Origin: DASSFZ01 sp035292585
GTDB taxonomy: Bacteria; Chloroflexota; Anaerolineae; Fen-1058
Assembly: GCA_035292585.1 (NCBI GenBank)
Contig: DATDPU010000057.1
Coordinates: forward strand, 1-64,000
DNA: 64,000 nt
Reading direction: 5' to 3'
A program made the position numbers and the translations under genes. Shown here piece after piece: positions 35,598 to 45,000 of this stretch. Each line of letters opens with the position of its first letter. Within the stretch, counting starts at the first letter, position 1. The notes below the pieces were generated by a model. That model saw only the letters and a program-made list of their open reading frames with translations, was not told where the DNA came from and did no database searches.

Positions 35598-35868
35598 GGC
35601 TTGTGATCTCCTTTCGGGGTGAAGTCACCGGAGGAGATTCACCAGTCGGCCCAAAAATAACACCCTGCATCCCGATTACCGCGCTGGCCTTACACTTCTC
35701 CAGGAAGATCGTTCTCTCCTCGCCGGCCCGCGCATCAACCACGCACGCCGACGAAAGCGCCGGACTGCTTACGCAGACTCGGCCAATCGCCCTGCGGCGA
35801 CTGGCACTGTCCCCAAGCGCCGTCTAACAGAACGACTAAAGTCGTTAGTCTCTGGTAGAGTAAACCGC
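35598..35868. other. Gene-free interval with a small hairpin
   Basis: Upstream region of the secreted peptide and of the methyltransferase remnant. AACGACTAAAGTCGTT near 35831-35846 is a near-perfect hairpin. No further gene is supported. Confidence 0.4.
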
Positions 35869-36189
35869 ATGAGCACTCGGCCTTCAAGCCAAGAAACGGA
35901 GCGGGCGATTCGCAACGCTATCGCGACAACCTGGATCGAAAGCCCGCTGGGGCCGCTGGTCGCCGCTGCCACCGCCGAAGGGATTTGCCTGCTTGAGTTT
36001 GCGGATCGGCGCGCGCTGGATTCACAGTTCGCCGCACTGCGTCAACGGTTCGCATGCGCCGTCATCCCCATCCTCATCCCGTGTCACCGGGTGCTCGACA
36101 GCAGCGGGCGCCTCCGAGGCTACGGCGGTGGCCTATGGCGAAAAAAGGCATTGCTCGAACTTGAACGCGGTCGGCCTGGGCCTGCCTGA
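35869..36189 (+). pseudogene. Ada/Ogt methylguanine methyltransferase with internal deletion
   Basis: The N-terminal part (TTWIESPLGPLVAAATAEGI, LLEFADRRALDSQFAALRQR) and the C-terminal active-site part (ILIPCHRVLDSSGRLRGYGG) match the Ada-type O6-methylguanine-DNA methyltransferase. The roughly 60-75 residues that normally lie between them, including the helix-turn-helix and arginine finger, are missing. The frame stays open, giving 106 residues. The junction lies between short repeats TCATCCC, which suggests a microhomology deletion. It retains the acceptor Cys but should not bind DNA normally. Confidence 0.75.
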
Positions 36190-36203
36190 AGATAGCGCGA
36201 CAA

Positions 36204-36229
36204 TGTATCCGGGTATAAAACCGGATACA
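36204..36229. promoter_or_regulatory. Perfect 9-bp palindrome enclosing a TATAAA
   Basis: TGTATCCGG and CCGGATACA flank GTATAAAA. The arrangement resembles an operator over a -10 box. TGTATC words also occur in the direct repeats at 39634-39677. Downstream is only the PRC-barrel fragment, 240 bases away. Confidence 0.4.
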
Positions 36230-36466
36230 AACTTGGCTATAGCCGTAGTAGAAAGCAAAGCGGTCGCGATGTTTGGGACTTTTTTAGAGGGCAGCTGGTA
36301 AGATGAAGAGCAGGCAGTAGTCGCCGCCAGACACAGCGCTTGGTGGAGTGAGCGTAGTCGAATGTCCGACGTGTCGATTTGCGCGGAATTAGAGCGCAGC
36401 GAATCGGAACCGGATGAGCGATGACCCTAATGGCCGGCCTAATCGTATTGGCAGGAGGTTGTACGA

Positions 36467-36664
36467 GTGGCACGAAAGCTGCCGGGCAAAAAGGTGCTGG
36501 TCGCGCCGCAGTGGATCGCAACCATCAGTTGGCTCGAAAAGCGGGTGAGCGTCGATCTGACACGCAGGACAATCAAGAACAGCCCTGAGTACGATTCAAC
36601 CGCGCCCCTCGAGCCGAACTACGAAGAGAAGCTCCACACCCCTTACGGCCGGCCACAGCCGTAG
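36467..36664 (+). pseudogene. Truncated PRC-barrel protein (C-terminal part)
   Basis: 65 residues starting at GTG, with AGGAGG at a suitable distance, read LPGKKVLVAPQWIATISWLE and then VDLTRRTIKNSPEYDSTAPL and YEEKLHTPYGRP. This is the conserved second half of bacterial PRC-barrel proteins, where the line is usually preceded by a full PRC barrel. The first half is not found upstream. The ribosome site means it may still be translated, so fragment or mini-protein are both possible. Confidence 0.65.
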
Positions 36665-36780
36665 CGCGAACCGTCGGCGCAGCCGCGCGCCGTTTGCCTG
36701 CCACCGGCATCCGGCGTATCATTGTGACACCCGGCGAAGAAGATACGTGGTTCGTCGCTGAAAGTGGTAAATCATCCGGT

Positions 36781-37821
36781 ATGATGCTCAACCAACCCCA
36801 TCGTCGCTTCAACCCGTTGATGCGTGAGTGGGTGCTGGTGTCGCCGCAACGCACTCAACGCCCGTGGCTGGGACAGGTGGAGCAGACCCCCAGGGATGTC
36901 TTGCCGGTCTACGATCCGACCTGCTATCTCTGTCCAGGCAACGCGCGCGCCAGCGGCATCCGCAATCCTCCCTACACCGCGACCTTCGTCTTCGACAACG
37001 ACTTCCCGGCCCTCCGGCCCGACCCGGCGGCTACGCCCGAACTCGACACCGCCCACCCGCTGTTCACCGCCGAGCCGGAGTCGGGCATCTGCCGTGTGGT
37101 GTGCTTTTCCCCGCGCCACGACTTAACGCTGCCCGAACTGTCGCTGAACCAGGTCGAAGCCGTGTTGCAGACCTGGATCGGCCAAACGCACGATCTGAGC
37201 GCGCGCGCTTCGCTCTGCTACGTGCAAGTGTTCGAGAACAAAGGCGCGCTGATGGGCTGTTCCAACCCGCACCCGCACAACCAGATCTGGTCAACCGCGC
37301 ACATCCCCAACGCGCTGGCGCAGGAGCTGCTCGCGCAACTGGACTACGCGCGCGACTACGGGCGGCCGTTGTTGAGTGATTATTTAGAACAAGAACAGCG
37401 GCAGCGCGTTCGCATCGTTGTGGCGAACGAGCACTTCACCGCCCTGGCGCCGTTCTGGGCCATCTGGCCGTTCGAGATCATGCTGATCGCGCACCGGCCC
37501 GTCGCGCGCCTGACCGAGCTGACTTCAGCCGAAGTGACCGGGCTGGCCGATCTGCTCCGGCGCGTCACCGCGCGCTACGACAACTTGTTCGAAATTTCGT
37601 TCCCCTACTCGATGGGGTTTCACCAGGCTCCCAGCGATGGACAGCCGCATCCGGAGTGGGTGCTGCACGCGCATTTCTATCCGCCCCTGCTGCGCTCGGC
37701 CGCCGTGCGGAAGTTCATGGTCGGCTATGAGATGCTGGCCACACCCCAGCGCGACTTGACGCCGGAATGTGCCGCCGAGCGCCTGCGCGCGCTGAACGAT
37801 CGACACTTCACATCCCTGTGA
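36781..37821 (+). CDS. galT: Galactose-1-phosphate uridylyltransferase
   Basis: A 346-residue GalT of the HIT superfamily, which exchanges UMP between UDP-glucose and galactose-1-phosphate in the Leloir pathway. It has the zinc CxxC (YLCP context CYLC), the NPHPHNQIW motif whose second His is the nucleophile, and a C-terminal HPEWVLHAHFYPPLLRS motif. The ATG pair at 36781/36784 begins MLNQPHRRFNPLMREWVLVS, the family start. An upstream TTG extension is unsupported. It overlaps convergently by 14 bases with the decayed glycosylase gene. No galK or galE is nearby. Confidence 0.93.
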   Translation: MMLNQPHRRFNPLMREWVLVSPQRTQRPWLGQVEQTPRDVLPVYDPTCYLCPGNARASGIRNPPYTATFVFDNDFPALRPDPAATPELDTAHPLFTAEPESGICRVVCFSPRHDLTLPELSLNQVEAVLQTWIGQTHDLSARASLCYVQVFENKGALMGCSNPHPHNQIWSTAHIPNALAQELLAQLDYARDYGRPLLSDYLEQEQRQRVRIVVANEHFTALAPFWAIWPFEIMLIAHRPVARLTELTSAEVTGLADLLRRVTARYDNLFEISFPYSMGFHQAPSDGQPHPEWVLHAHFYPPLLRSAAVRKFMVGYEMLATPQRDLTPECAAERLRALNDRHFTSL

Positions 37822-38371
37822 TCAGCCCACCCGGCTGGCAGGTGCGGCAGAAATTGGTGATGCGCTGATTGGCGCCGACCAATGAGATCGGCGCGCCGCA
37901 GCGCGGGCACGGTTCGCCCGTTTTCAGGTGCACCGCCATGAATTCGCGCGGCTCGAGGTGAATCGCCTCGCCCATCTCCGCGCGCACTTTTTCGATCGCC
38001 TCAAGCAACGTGGCGCGCAGGGCGTCATACAGCCGGCCCATCTCCTCCGCTGTGAGTTGGGTGCGTTTACGGTACGGATGCAGGCGCGCCGCCCATAAGA
38101 TTTCGTCGGCGCAAGCGTTACCGATACCCGCGACACCTGCACTTGCACGCTTCGCGCGCCAGCGCGGTGCAGGTGTAAACTCGCGGCGCGTCAGGACACC
38201 TTTGATTTCACCTCGAAAGGGTCGCAACCGTTCCCGAAATTCCTCCAGCGAAACCGCCAGCGCCTCTGGCCCCATTCCGGCATAACCGGGAATCGGATCG
38301 AGTGCGCGGGTCAGATACAGCTGGCGCTGAAGGACTTCTCACACGACTTCGAGTTCGGGGAGTTCGGGCAT
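37808..38371 (-). pseudogene. Fpg/Nei DNA glycosylase remnant
   Basis: The ATG at 38371 starts MPELPELEVV, the catalytic N-terminus of formamidopyrimidine-DNA glycosylase. It is followed by an in-frame TGA (38339-38341), then EVLQRQLYLTRALDPIPGYA and an intact H2TH region and zinc finger (CPRCG...CRTC) to the end. About 100 residues of the N-terminal domain are missing between EVLQRQ and LYLTR. A 44-bp hairpin is also inserted in frame between LTRREF and VAGIGNA. Three separate lesions mark it as a pseudogene, although 155 residues from 38275 remain open. Confidence 0.85.
38133..38176. repeat. 44-bp hairpin inserted in frame in the glycosylase remnant
   Basis: ACACCTGCAC (38133-38142) and GTGCAGGTGT (38167-38176) are perfect inverted repeats. 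Translated, the insertion adds about 14 residues (TPAPRWRAKRASAG) at a point where homologues read REFVAGIGNA. Related words occur near 27040. Confidence 0.7.
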
Positions 38372-38554
38372 AGTTCAATCTAATCGGATCAGGGCACACG
38401 CACCAGGCGGCGGCCCACGGGTCGATTATACTCTGCCAAGACCCATTTGGGGCGCATAGGTTCCGATAAGTTTCTGCTCGATACGAATGGCGGAGGGTGA
38501 GCACCCGATCAGGTATGACCCAACGGCCCAATCGGAAATGGCCTACACGGGGTA

Positions 38555-38582
38555 TTGCCTCAGCGCGCATCTGGCATAGAAT
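38555..38582 (+). promoter_or_regulatory. Candidate promoter for hemD
   Basis: TTGCCT at 38555-38560 and TAGAAT at 38577-38582 are 16 bases apart and lie about 100 bases before the hemD start. The rest of the 38372-38684 interval shows no gene. Confidence 0.5.
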
Positions 38583-38684
38583 GTTGCTCTTGAACGAGAT
38601 AGTTGTGGAGCCACGACGCTCTGGACAGATTACTCAGTCCGGAGCGTCTATACTTTCTGATGAACGGTTTGACTGGAGGCGCGT

Positions 38685-39470
38685 ATGAATGGCGAGCGGG
38701 TACAGCTGATTCGACAGGTCGGGGGCCGGCCGGTGTGCGCGCCGGCCGTGCGCGAGTTACCGAGTGCCTGCGACCGCGTGAAAGCATTCCTGAACGATCT
38801 GAGGCGAGGCGGTTTCGACATCGCGATCTTCTTGTCCGGCGCTGGCGCGAAGGCGCTGTTTGAAGCGGCCGATCGGCTGGAGCGCCGACCCGAGCTGTTG
38901 ATCGGGCTGAAGCATGTGACAACTGTGTGCCGGGGCTTGCAGCCGGTCGCCGTGCTGAAGCGGAATGGTCTAGCGGTCGGCCTGATCGCGCCCGAACCGT
39001 ATACGACCGCCGAGCTGCTTCAGGCGCTGGCCGGGCTGGCGCTGGCGGGGAAAGGCGTGGCCTTGCTGCACTATGGCGAACGCAACCCGGCCCTCACCGA
39101 AGCCTTGCGCGCGCGCGGCGCACGCCTGACCGAGTTGTGCCTGTACGAGCGGCAGTTGCCGGAAGACCTGGCGCCGCTACGCCGGCTCGTCCGAAACCTC
39201 GTCGACGGCCAGCTGGATGCGGTTGCTTTCACCAGCCAGCTCCAGGTGCATTATCTGTTTCAAACCGCCCGGCGCATGGGCTTGTCTACAGAGTTGCTCA
39301 GCGTGCTCAACACAACGGTCATGGTCGGCTCCAACGATCCCGCCTGCACCGCCGCGCTTCAGGAATTTGGGGTGGCGCGCGCGGTCATCGCCCAACACCC
39401 GCAGATGGGCCGCCTGGTCGCGGCGCTGGCCGCGCACGTCGAGCAACCCGCCCGCCGTCACGAAACTTAG
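38685..39470 (+). CDS. hemD: Uroporphyrinogen-III synthase family protein
   Basis: A 261-residue HemD-like protein, which closes and inverts hydroxymethylbilane to uroporphyrinogen III for haem, sirohaem and cobamide synthesis. Cobamide is needed by the corrinoid proteins in this window. Family landmarks are GGRPVCAPAVRELP, the FDIAIFLSGAGAKALFEAAD strand-helix and the later LDAVAFTSQLQVHYLFQTA. The N-terminus is short: about a dozen residues (usually ESRR-type) before QLIRQVGG seem to be absent, in the same style as other deletions in this stretch. GGAGG precedes the ATG. Activity is uncertain. Confidence 0.75.
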   Translation: MNGERVQLIRQVGGRPVCAPAVRELPSACDRVKAFLNDLRRGGFDIAIFLSGAGAKALFEAADRLERRPELLIGLKHVTTVCRGLQPVAVLKRNGLAVGLIAPEPYTTAELLQALAGLALAGKGVALLHYGERNPALTEALRARGARLTELCLYERQLPEDLAPLRRLVRNLVDGQLDAVAFTSQLQVHYLFQTARRMGLSTELLSVLNTTVMVGSNDPACTAALQEFGVARAVIAQHPQMGRLVAALAAHVEQPARRHET

Positions 39471-39491
39471 GGTTAAGCAGGTTACCATCGT

Positions 39492-39508
39492 ATCCCGTGT
39501 TACGGGAT
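39492..39508 (+). terminator. Hairpin after hemD
   Basis: ATCCCGT and ACGGGAT form a 7-bp stem with a 3-base loop, and an alternative stem CGTGTTACGG with CCGTAACACACG overlaps it. There is no T-run. Confidence 0.45.
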
Positions 39509-39633
39509 GGACCGTAACACACGTAAACCATCCCCTCAGCATCTGCTTTGAAAAACAATTGTAGAACGCGCACACTTACCCCTGCGCTGCCGCTCAACGC
39601 ATCTCCTCAGCATCGGGCCAGCTTGCACAAGCC

Positions 39634-39677
39634 GATGTAACCCAATCTGTATCCTTTGATGTAACCAAATCTGTATC
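39634..39677 (+). promoter_or_regulatory. Direct repeat upstream of the secreted-protein promoter
   Basis: GATGTAACCCAATCTGTATC at 39634-39653 is repeated at 39658-39677 with one change, a period of 24 bases. The second copy ends 20 bases before the -35 element at 39698, the position expected for an activator. Confidence 0.55.
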
Positions 39678-39697
39678 ACTTTTTGTATCACGATATA

Positions 39698-39726
39698 TTG
39701 CCAATCGGGATACGGTGGGCTATGGT
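39698..39726 (+). promoter_or_regulatory. Candidate promoter of the secreted 121-residue protein
   Basis: TTGCCA at 39698-39703 and TATGGT at 39721-39726 have a 17-base spacer. The leader of about 145 bases contains a CTTGAGTTC...GAACTCAGG hairpin. Confidence 0.5.
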
Positions 39727-39877
39727 CGTAAATAACTCGGTTGCTACCTAGCTAGCCGCAGCTCGAAAACGCCAGGCAGTGAGAAACACCTTGAGTTCAT
39801 TTGCGAGAACTCAGGTGGCTGCATCTGCAACGTGATGGAGCCAAGTTCAGCCTGGTGACAGAAAGGAAAGGTGTGCT

Positions 39878-40243
39878 ATGTCTCGGAAACTAATCTTACT
39901 GGCAGTTCTGAGTTTACTCGTCAGCGCGGTAACCACCAGCGCCGCGCCGGTGCACGCAGCCCATGCAACTGCGTTTAACTCTTCAAACGAGTTGACCAGC
40001 GTTGCGGCGCAAAGCACGGCAGTTCAATGGCTACAAGGCACGCTTATCGCCATTCGCCGACCCTATGGCACGGTGACCTTCCAGTTGAGTGATGGCACGA
40101 CTCCAGTGCTCAACCTATCGCGCAGCACGATTATCTTTCGCAATGGATGGCTGGCTACCGCCCATAAGCTTAAAGTCGGCGATAGTGCACAGGCGACCTA
40201 TCTCAACGGTACGGTGCTGGGCATCAGTGCCGTAGGCCCGTAA
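39878..40243 (+). CDS. Secreted small protein, DUF5666-like
   Basis: A 121-residue protein with a Sec signal peptide (MSRKLILLAVLSLLVSAVTT, cleavage likely after HAA near residue 28). The mature part has an all-beta pattern, VQWLQGTLIAIRRPYGTVTF and LKVGDSAQATYLNGTVLGIS, resembling the small OB-like DUF5666 domain. AGGAAAGG lies before the ATG. It is a single gene with its own promoter and an upstream direct repeat, so it is probably regulated. Function is unknown. Confidence 0.7.
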   Translation: MSRKLILLAVLSLLVSAVTTSAAPVHAAHATAFNSSNELTSVAAQSTAVQWLQGTLIAIRRPYGTVTFQLSDGTTPVLNLSRSTIIFRNGWLATAHKLKVGDSAQATYLNGTVLGISAVGP

Positions 40244-40313
40244 AGCCGGGGTTTGAGACACGGGCGCAAGTTCAATTAAATATGGCGAGGTTCGCGCCGG
40301 GCAAGTAAAGGGT

Positions 40314-40354
40314 TCGCACTACCCTGGCTGGAGCATCCGGCGGGGGTAGTGCGA
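40314..40354. terminator. 11-bp perfect hairpin after the secreted-protein gene
   Basis: TCGCACTACCC (40314-40324) pairs with GGGTAGTGCGA (40344-40354). Confidence 0.5.
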
Positions 40355-40457
40355 CCACTGTTAGCACAGGGCTGGCAATACGCATGTATGCGCCGAAGAA
40401 TTTGCGCGGCTCCATTGACGTGGAGAATCGGCAGCAAGCGAAAGTAAGGAGGTTCCA

Positions 40458-40770
40458 ATGGCTCAAGACACTCACCTTTACGGCGAAGTCAACAGCAAGA
40501 CCGGTTTACAGGACGTGTTCCAGGAAATTCGCCATGACGTGGACAACGCCAAATCCCGCCAGGGTCTTACTGAACTATACAGGCGGGCAGGCTATCTGAT
40601 CACGCTGACTCACGCGCCCTCTATGGGAAGAGAAGTTTGGCCGAGAGGCCGCGTCGCTCCGCCAGGTTGCCGAGCAGGAGTTCGGGACGACGGCGCGTAA
40701 GATTAATCGCCGCGCGGAAGAGATCGGAGCCGAGGCGGACTACGACGAGAAATGGGGAAACGGGCGATGA
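40458..40770 (+). pseudogene. Frameshifted small conserved gene
   Basis: The first part reads MAQDTHLYGEVNSKTGLQDV and continues to LYRRAGYLITLTHAPS in frame 1, with AAGGAGG before the ATG. From 40624 the next frame gives WEEKFGREAASLRQVAEQEF through RRAEEIGAEADYDEKWGNGR and stops at 40770. One extra base (A at 40623) would explain the shift. Removing it gives a continuous protein of about 103 residues, lysine- and glutamate-rich and helical. I recognise this as a conserved hypothetical type but no function. Confidence 0.75.
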
Positions 40771-40877
40771 AGACCGCTACCGGGCGCTCGTACAAGGCCA
40801 CGGGATCCAAATACCAGGGCGGCGCGGAGAGTACGGACGCCACCGCGACGGAATTCTTCAGAAACCAGGTTTCTTGA
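40767..40877 (+). CDS. Possible 36-residue protein cut by a hairpin repeat
   Basis: An ATG overlapping the previous stop as ATGA opens a frame starting MKTATGRSYKATGSKYQGGA. It ends at a TGA inside the AAACCAGGTTT palindrome, so the original end was probably lost when that repeat inserted. The strong overlap with the previous gene supports real translation in the past. Confidence 0.4.
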   Translation: MKTATGRSYKATGSKYQGGAESTDATATEFFRNQVS

Positions 40878-40892
40878 AGAAACCTGGTTTCT
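40860..40892. terminator. 16-bp perfect AAACC(A/T)GGTTT palindrome
   Basis: AGAAACCAGGTTTCTT and AAGAAACCTGGTTTCT are separated by a single base. Each arm is itself nearly palindromic. It is the same family as 23347-23408. It lies between convergent genes. Confidence 0.7.
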
Positions 40893-40900
40893 GAAGTCTC

Positions 40901-41569
40901 TCACGCTTCACGCAACAGCTCAACCAGCAGGGTTCGCACGAATTTGATCTCGTCATGGTTGACCGTGTGAGCCATATTCGGGTACAGCCGCACGGTAACA
41001 ACTGCGCCGAGTTGCTGTAGCACATCGGCCGTGTGCTGCACGCGCTCCTTCGGAATGTGCGGATCGACATCGCTGCACCCCAGAAAGACGGGCGCGCCGG
41101 CAAATGAACCGGCGTAGTTACGCGGCGTACCGTCCGGGCCAATCAATCCACCGCTTAGACCCACCAGGCCGCCATACCGGCGCGCACGGCGTGCGGCGAA
41201 TTCCAGCGCCAAGCACGCACCCTGCGAGAAACCCAGTAGCATAGTCCGCTCCAGCGGGATACCGGCAGCAGCCACTTGGGCCAGCGTATCTGCCACGAAG
41301 GCCAGCGCCGACGAAAGCCAGGGTTCGTTACGGGGGATAGGCTCCATGAAGCGGTTAGGGTACCAGGCGTTGCCAGCCGCTTGCGGCGCGAGGTAAGCCA
41401 GGCCGGGCTGGGCCAGTTCATCGACCAGCGTCAGGATGTCTTCGGCGCGAGCGCCGCGCCCATGCAGCATGACCAGCGCCGCCCGCGCCCGATCGAGCGG
41501 TTCGCCGGCCGTCCGAATCGGCTGGCCGCGATGCGGTTGGGCATCTGTATTCGTCGGCTCAGTAGTCAT
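40901..41569 (-). CDS. Phospholipase/carboxylesterase (alpha/beta hydrolase)
   Basis: A 222-residue hydrolase of the phospholipase/carboxylesterase family (YpfH type). The nucleophile is in LLGFSQGACLALEF (G-x-S-x-G), the acid in FLGCSDVDPHIP and the base in NMAHTVNHDE. An oxyanion-type LVMLHGRGA lies near residue 32. It is cytoplasmic, with no signal peptide. It hydrolyses short acyl esters; the physiological substrate is unknown. It is a single gene, convergent with the frameshifted gene. Confidence 0.88.
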   Translation of the reverse strand: MTTEPTNTDAQPHRGQPIRTAGEPLDRARAALVMLHGRGARAEDILTLVDELAQPGLAYLAPQAAGNAWYPNRFMEPIPRNEPWLSSALAFVADTLAQVAAAGIPLERTMLLGFSQGACLALEFAARRARRYGGLVGLSGGLIGPDGTPRNYAGSFAGAPVFLGCSDVDPHIPKERVQHTADVLQQLGAVVTVRLYPNMAHTVNHDEIKFVRTLLVELLREA

Positions 41570-41664
41570 CGGTCACCCCCAGCAATGTTGTCATACAAAG
41601 CCGATTTCATCAGCAGTATTCTTACCAGTAGTGATGCACCCGTTCGCGGATGCGGTGATCGTAA

Positions 41665-41742
41665 CTCACCTTACGCAGTCTGCTCCCCGACCGCGAGGAC
41701 ACGGGCTTCGAGCGAAGTTGAACGGCGGCTGCGTAAGGTGAG
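41665..41742. mobile_element. 78-bp inverted-repeat element with 7-bp target duplication
   Basis: CTCACCTTACGCAG (41665-41678) is perfectly inverted at 41729-41742. ATCGTAA occurs directly on both sides (41658-41664 and 41743-41749), as expected of a transposed element. Confidence 0.8.
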
Positions 41743-41749
41743 ATCGTAA

Positions 41750-42065
41750 ATCTCGCGGACTTGCGCTAAAGTATAACACGTTGGTAATCGCCCTTCAAAG
41801 TGTTGTTTTCACCGCCGAGTACGCCGAACCGCTCAGCAACGCTGATTAGGAAACCATCAATACGTTTATTTGTAAGAAATGGTATCAGGAAAATCGGCGG
41901 GCCGATGTGTGACGTTTGGCTCTATACATCGCGCTAAAACACGATATGAATAAAGAAAACACTCAGCGTTCCCCATGTGCTTTGAAACTGCGCTCCGCGA
42001 GCTCGCAACACAACCACCTCCGGTTTGCCCTGGAGCCGCGCAACGCAAGATAACCAGGAGGAAAC
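41750..42065. other. Gene-free interval before the six-PAS kinase
   Basis: An AT-richer upstream region, with TAAAGTATAACACG near 41767 and several AATAAAG-type words, probably contains the kinase promoter. No clear -35/-10 pair was fixed. The CCCCAA direct repeat seen at 47140 and 48433 is absent here. Confidence 0.4.
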
Positions 42066-45000
42066 GTGCCTGAACTCAAGGCCGACCTGCCTTATCCGAC
42101 GGCGCGAGGTAAAGCGTATGCTTCGCCTTTCCGCCTCTTGGCGCTCATCGCCGTCTCGGTCTTTGTCATCGAAGCGCTCGTTATGATCCTCCTCCTCGGC
42201 CTGCCGCCGATGCCCCACGCGCTTAGTGCGCCGCTCGACGCGCTGTTGGTGACCATCCTGATGTACCCCGTGCTGTATCGAAACGTGGTGCGCCCGATGA
42301 GCCGCCACATCGATGAGCGCCGGCAGGCCGAGGCCGCGCTGCGTTGCGCGCACGACGATCTGGAAACGCGCGTGGCCGAGCGGACGGCGGAGCTGGCGCA
42401 GGTCAACCAGGCGTTGCGGGCCGAGATCGCAGAGCGCCAGCGCGTGGACAGCGAACTGCGCGCCAGCGAGGAACGCTTTCGATTAGCGCTCCAGAATGCG
42501 CCTGTGGCAGTGGCAGCCCAGGATCGGGACCTGCGCTTCCTCTGGGCCTACAACCAACGCACGGTGGACCCCAGCGCCGTCATCGGCAAGACCGATACCG
42601 ATCTGTTTCCGCCCGAAGACGCGGCGCGGTTGATCGCCCTCAAGCGCAAGGTGCTTGAGACCGAAACGGAAACACGCGGGCAATTGTGGTTGACCAGCGG
42701 CGACAAACGGGTATTCTTAGACTTGTACTTGGAGCCGCTGCGGGATGCCGCCGGTCAAGTCACCGGCATTGGAATCGCCACAGTGGACCTGACCGAGATA
42801 AAACGAGTTGAAGCGGCGCTGCGCGAGAGCGAGGCGGATCTGAAACGCGCGCAGGCAGTCGCTCATATCGGCAGCTGGCGTCTAGACACGCGGCGGAATG
42901 CATTGTGGTGGTCCGATGAGACCTACCGTATATTCGGGATTCCACTGGGAACACCGCTGACGTATGAGGTGTTCCTCGCCAACGTTCATCCTGACGATCG
43001 GGAGCACGTCGATCAAAGGTGGGCGGCAGCCCTGCGCGGTGAGCCTTACAACATCGAGCACCGCATCGTCGTGGACGGCGGCGTGGAGTGGGTGCGCGAA
43101 CGAGCCGAGCTGGAATTCGATGAGCAAGGCACGCTGCTTGGAGGGTTCGGAACGGTTCAGGACATCACGGCGCTCAAGCAATCTCAGGAGACCGCAACCT
43201 GGCTGGCTTCCTTCCCGGAACTCAATCCGGATCCTGTGGTCGAAGTGGATCTGGCCGGACAGGTCCACTATCTCAATCCCGCAGCGAAACGTCTGATGCC
43301 GGACCTGGAGGCGGCAGGCGATCAACATCCGTGGTTAGCCAGCCTGGAGGCGGTGGGCCGGCGATTCCAGTCAGGCGACGCGAGTGTTGTGACGCGCGAA
43401 GTGACCGTCGGCGCAGAGAGCTATCAACAAACGATATACCGCGTTCCGAACAGCCAGCGCGTGCGCCTCTACAGCCTCAACATCAGCAAGCGGAAACACG
43501 CGGAGGCGCAGGTCGAGCAGGCGCGCCGGCGCGCCGAAGCATTGGCGCAGGATTTGCAGGCCGAGCGTGACATTCTCGATACGATCATGGAGAACACCAG
43601 CGCGCAGCTGGCCTATCTCGACCCCGACTTCAACTTCGTGCGGGTCAATTCCGCCTACGCCCTCAGCTCCGGCCACAGCCGGGAAGAGTTACTCGGCCGC
43701 AACCACTTTGCCTGGTTCCCCAGCCCTGAAAACCAGGCGATCTTCGAGCGCGTGCGAGAGACCGGTCAGCCGGTCGTGTTCTATGCCAAGCCGTTCGCGT
43801 ACGTCGATCAGCCGGAGCGCGGCATCACGTACTGGGACTGGTCGCTGGTTCCCCTGAAGGATCAAGCAGGGTGCGTGCGCGGCCTGGTGTTCTCGCTGAT
43901 GGACGTCACGCAGCTGAAACGCGCCGAAGAGGTGCTACGGATTGCGCACGACGAGCTGGAGCTGCGCGTTCAGGAACGGACCGAAGAACTGGCAACAGCG
44001 GAAGAAGAACTGATCCGACAAAACGCTGAACTGCTGGCCGCGCACCAGCAAGCGCAAGCAGAACGCCAGCGCTACAGCGACCTGTTCGAATTCGCGCCGG
44101 ATGCTTATCTGGTCACCGACGTAAACGGTCACATTCAGGAAGCGAACGCCGCTGCTGGACGGTCGCTCAACATCGCGCGCACTGATTTGATCGGCAAGCC
44201 GCTCACCGTCTTCATCGCCGAGTCCGAGCGCCAGGCTTTCCGTTCCCAATTGAGTCAGCTGGGCCAGCTGGATCGCATCCAGGAATGGGTCGTCCGGTTC
44301 TGGCCGAGGACTAGCATGGAATTCGACGCGGAACTTACCGTCGCCACCGTCTACAATGTGGCCGGCAAGCCGATCGCGCTGCGCTGGTTGCTGCGCGACA
44401 TCACCGAGCGCAAGCAGGCGGAGAAGCAGCGCCGCATTCAGAGCGCCGCCCTGGAGGCCGCCGCCAACGGCATCATCATCACGGATCGGCGCGGGACGAT
44501 CGAGTGGTGCAACCCGGCGTTCAGCCGGATGACCGGCTACTCGGCCGGAGAAGTTCTCGGCCAATGCCCGCGCATCCTCAAGTCCGGCCAGCATGGCCCG
44601 GACTTTTATCGACAGCTATGGGAAACGATCCGCGCCGGGCAGGTCTGGCATGGCGAGCTGATCAATCGGCGCAAAGAGGGCGCGCAGTATACCGAAGAGC
44701 AAACGATCACGCCGGTGCTCGACGAGCAGGGGAACATCTCGCACTTCATCGCCATCAAGCAGGACGTGACTGAACGCAAGCGGGATGAAGAGGCGATTCG
44801 CCTGCATGCCGCTCGCGCCGAAGCATTGTCCGAGGTCGCGCGCGCGCTGGCCGAAGCCCGCTTAGACTATCAAACGGTGCTGGATATCGTCGGTCAGAGC
44901 GGCGCCAAACTGGCCGCTGGATCGTGCGTGATCCGCCTGATCTCAGAAGATGGGCAGTGGCTCAAAGTGGTCACGGCTCATCACCCGGACCCCGCCATCG

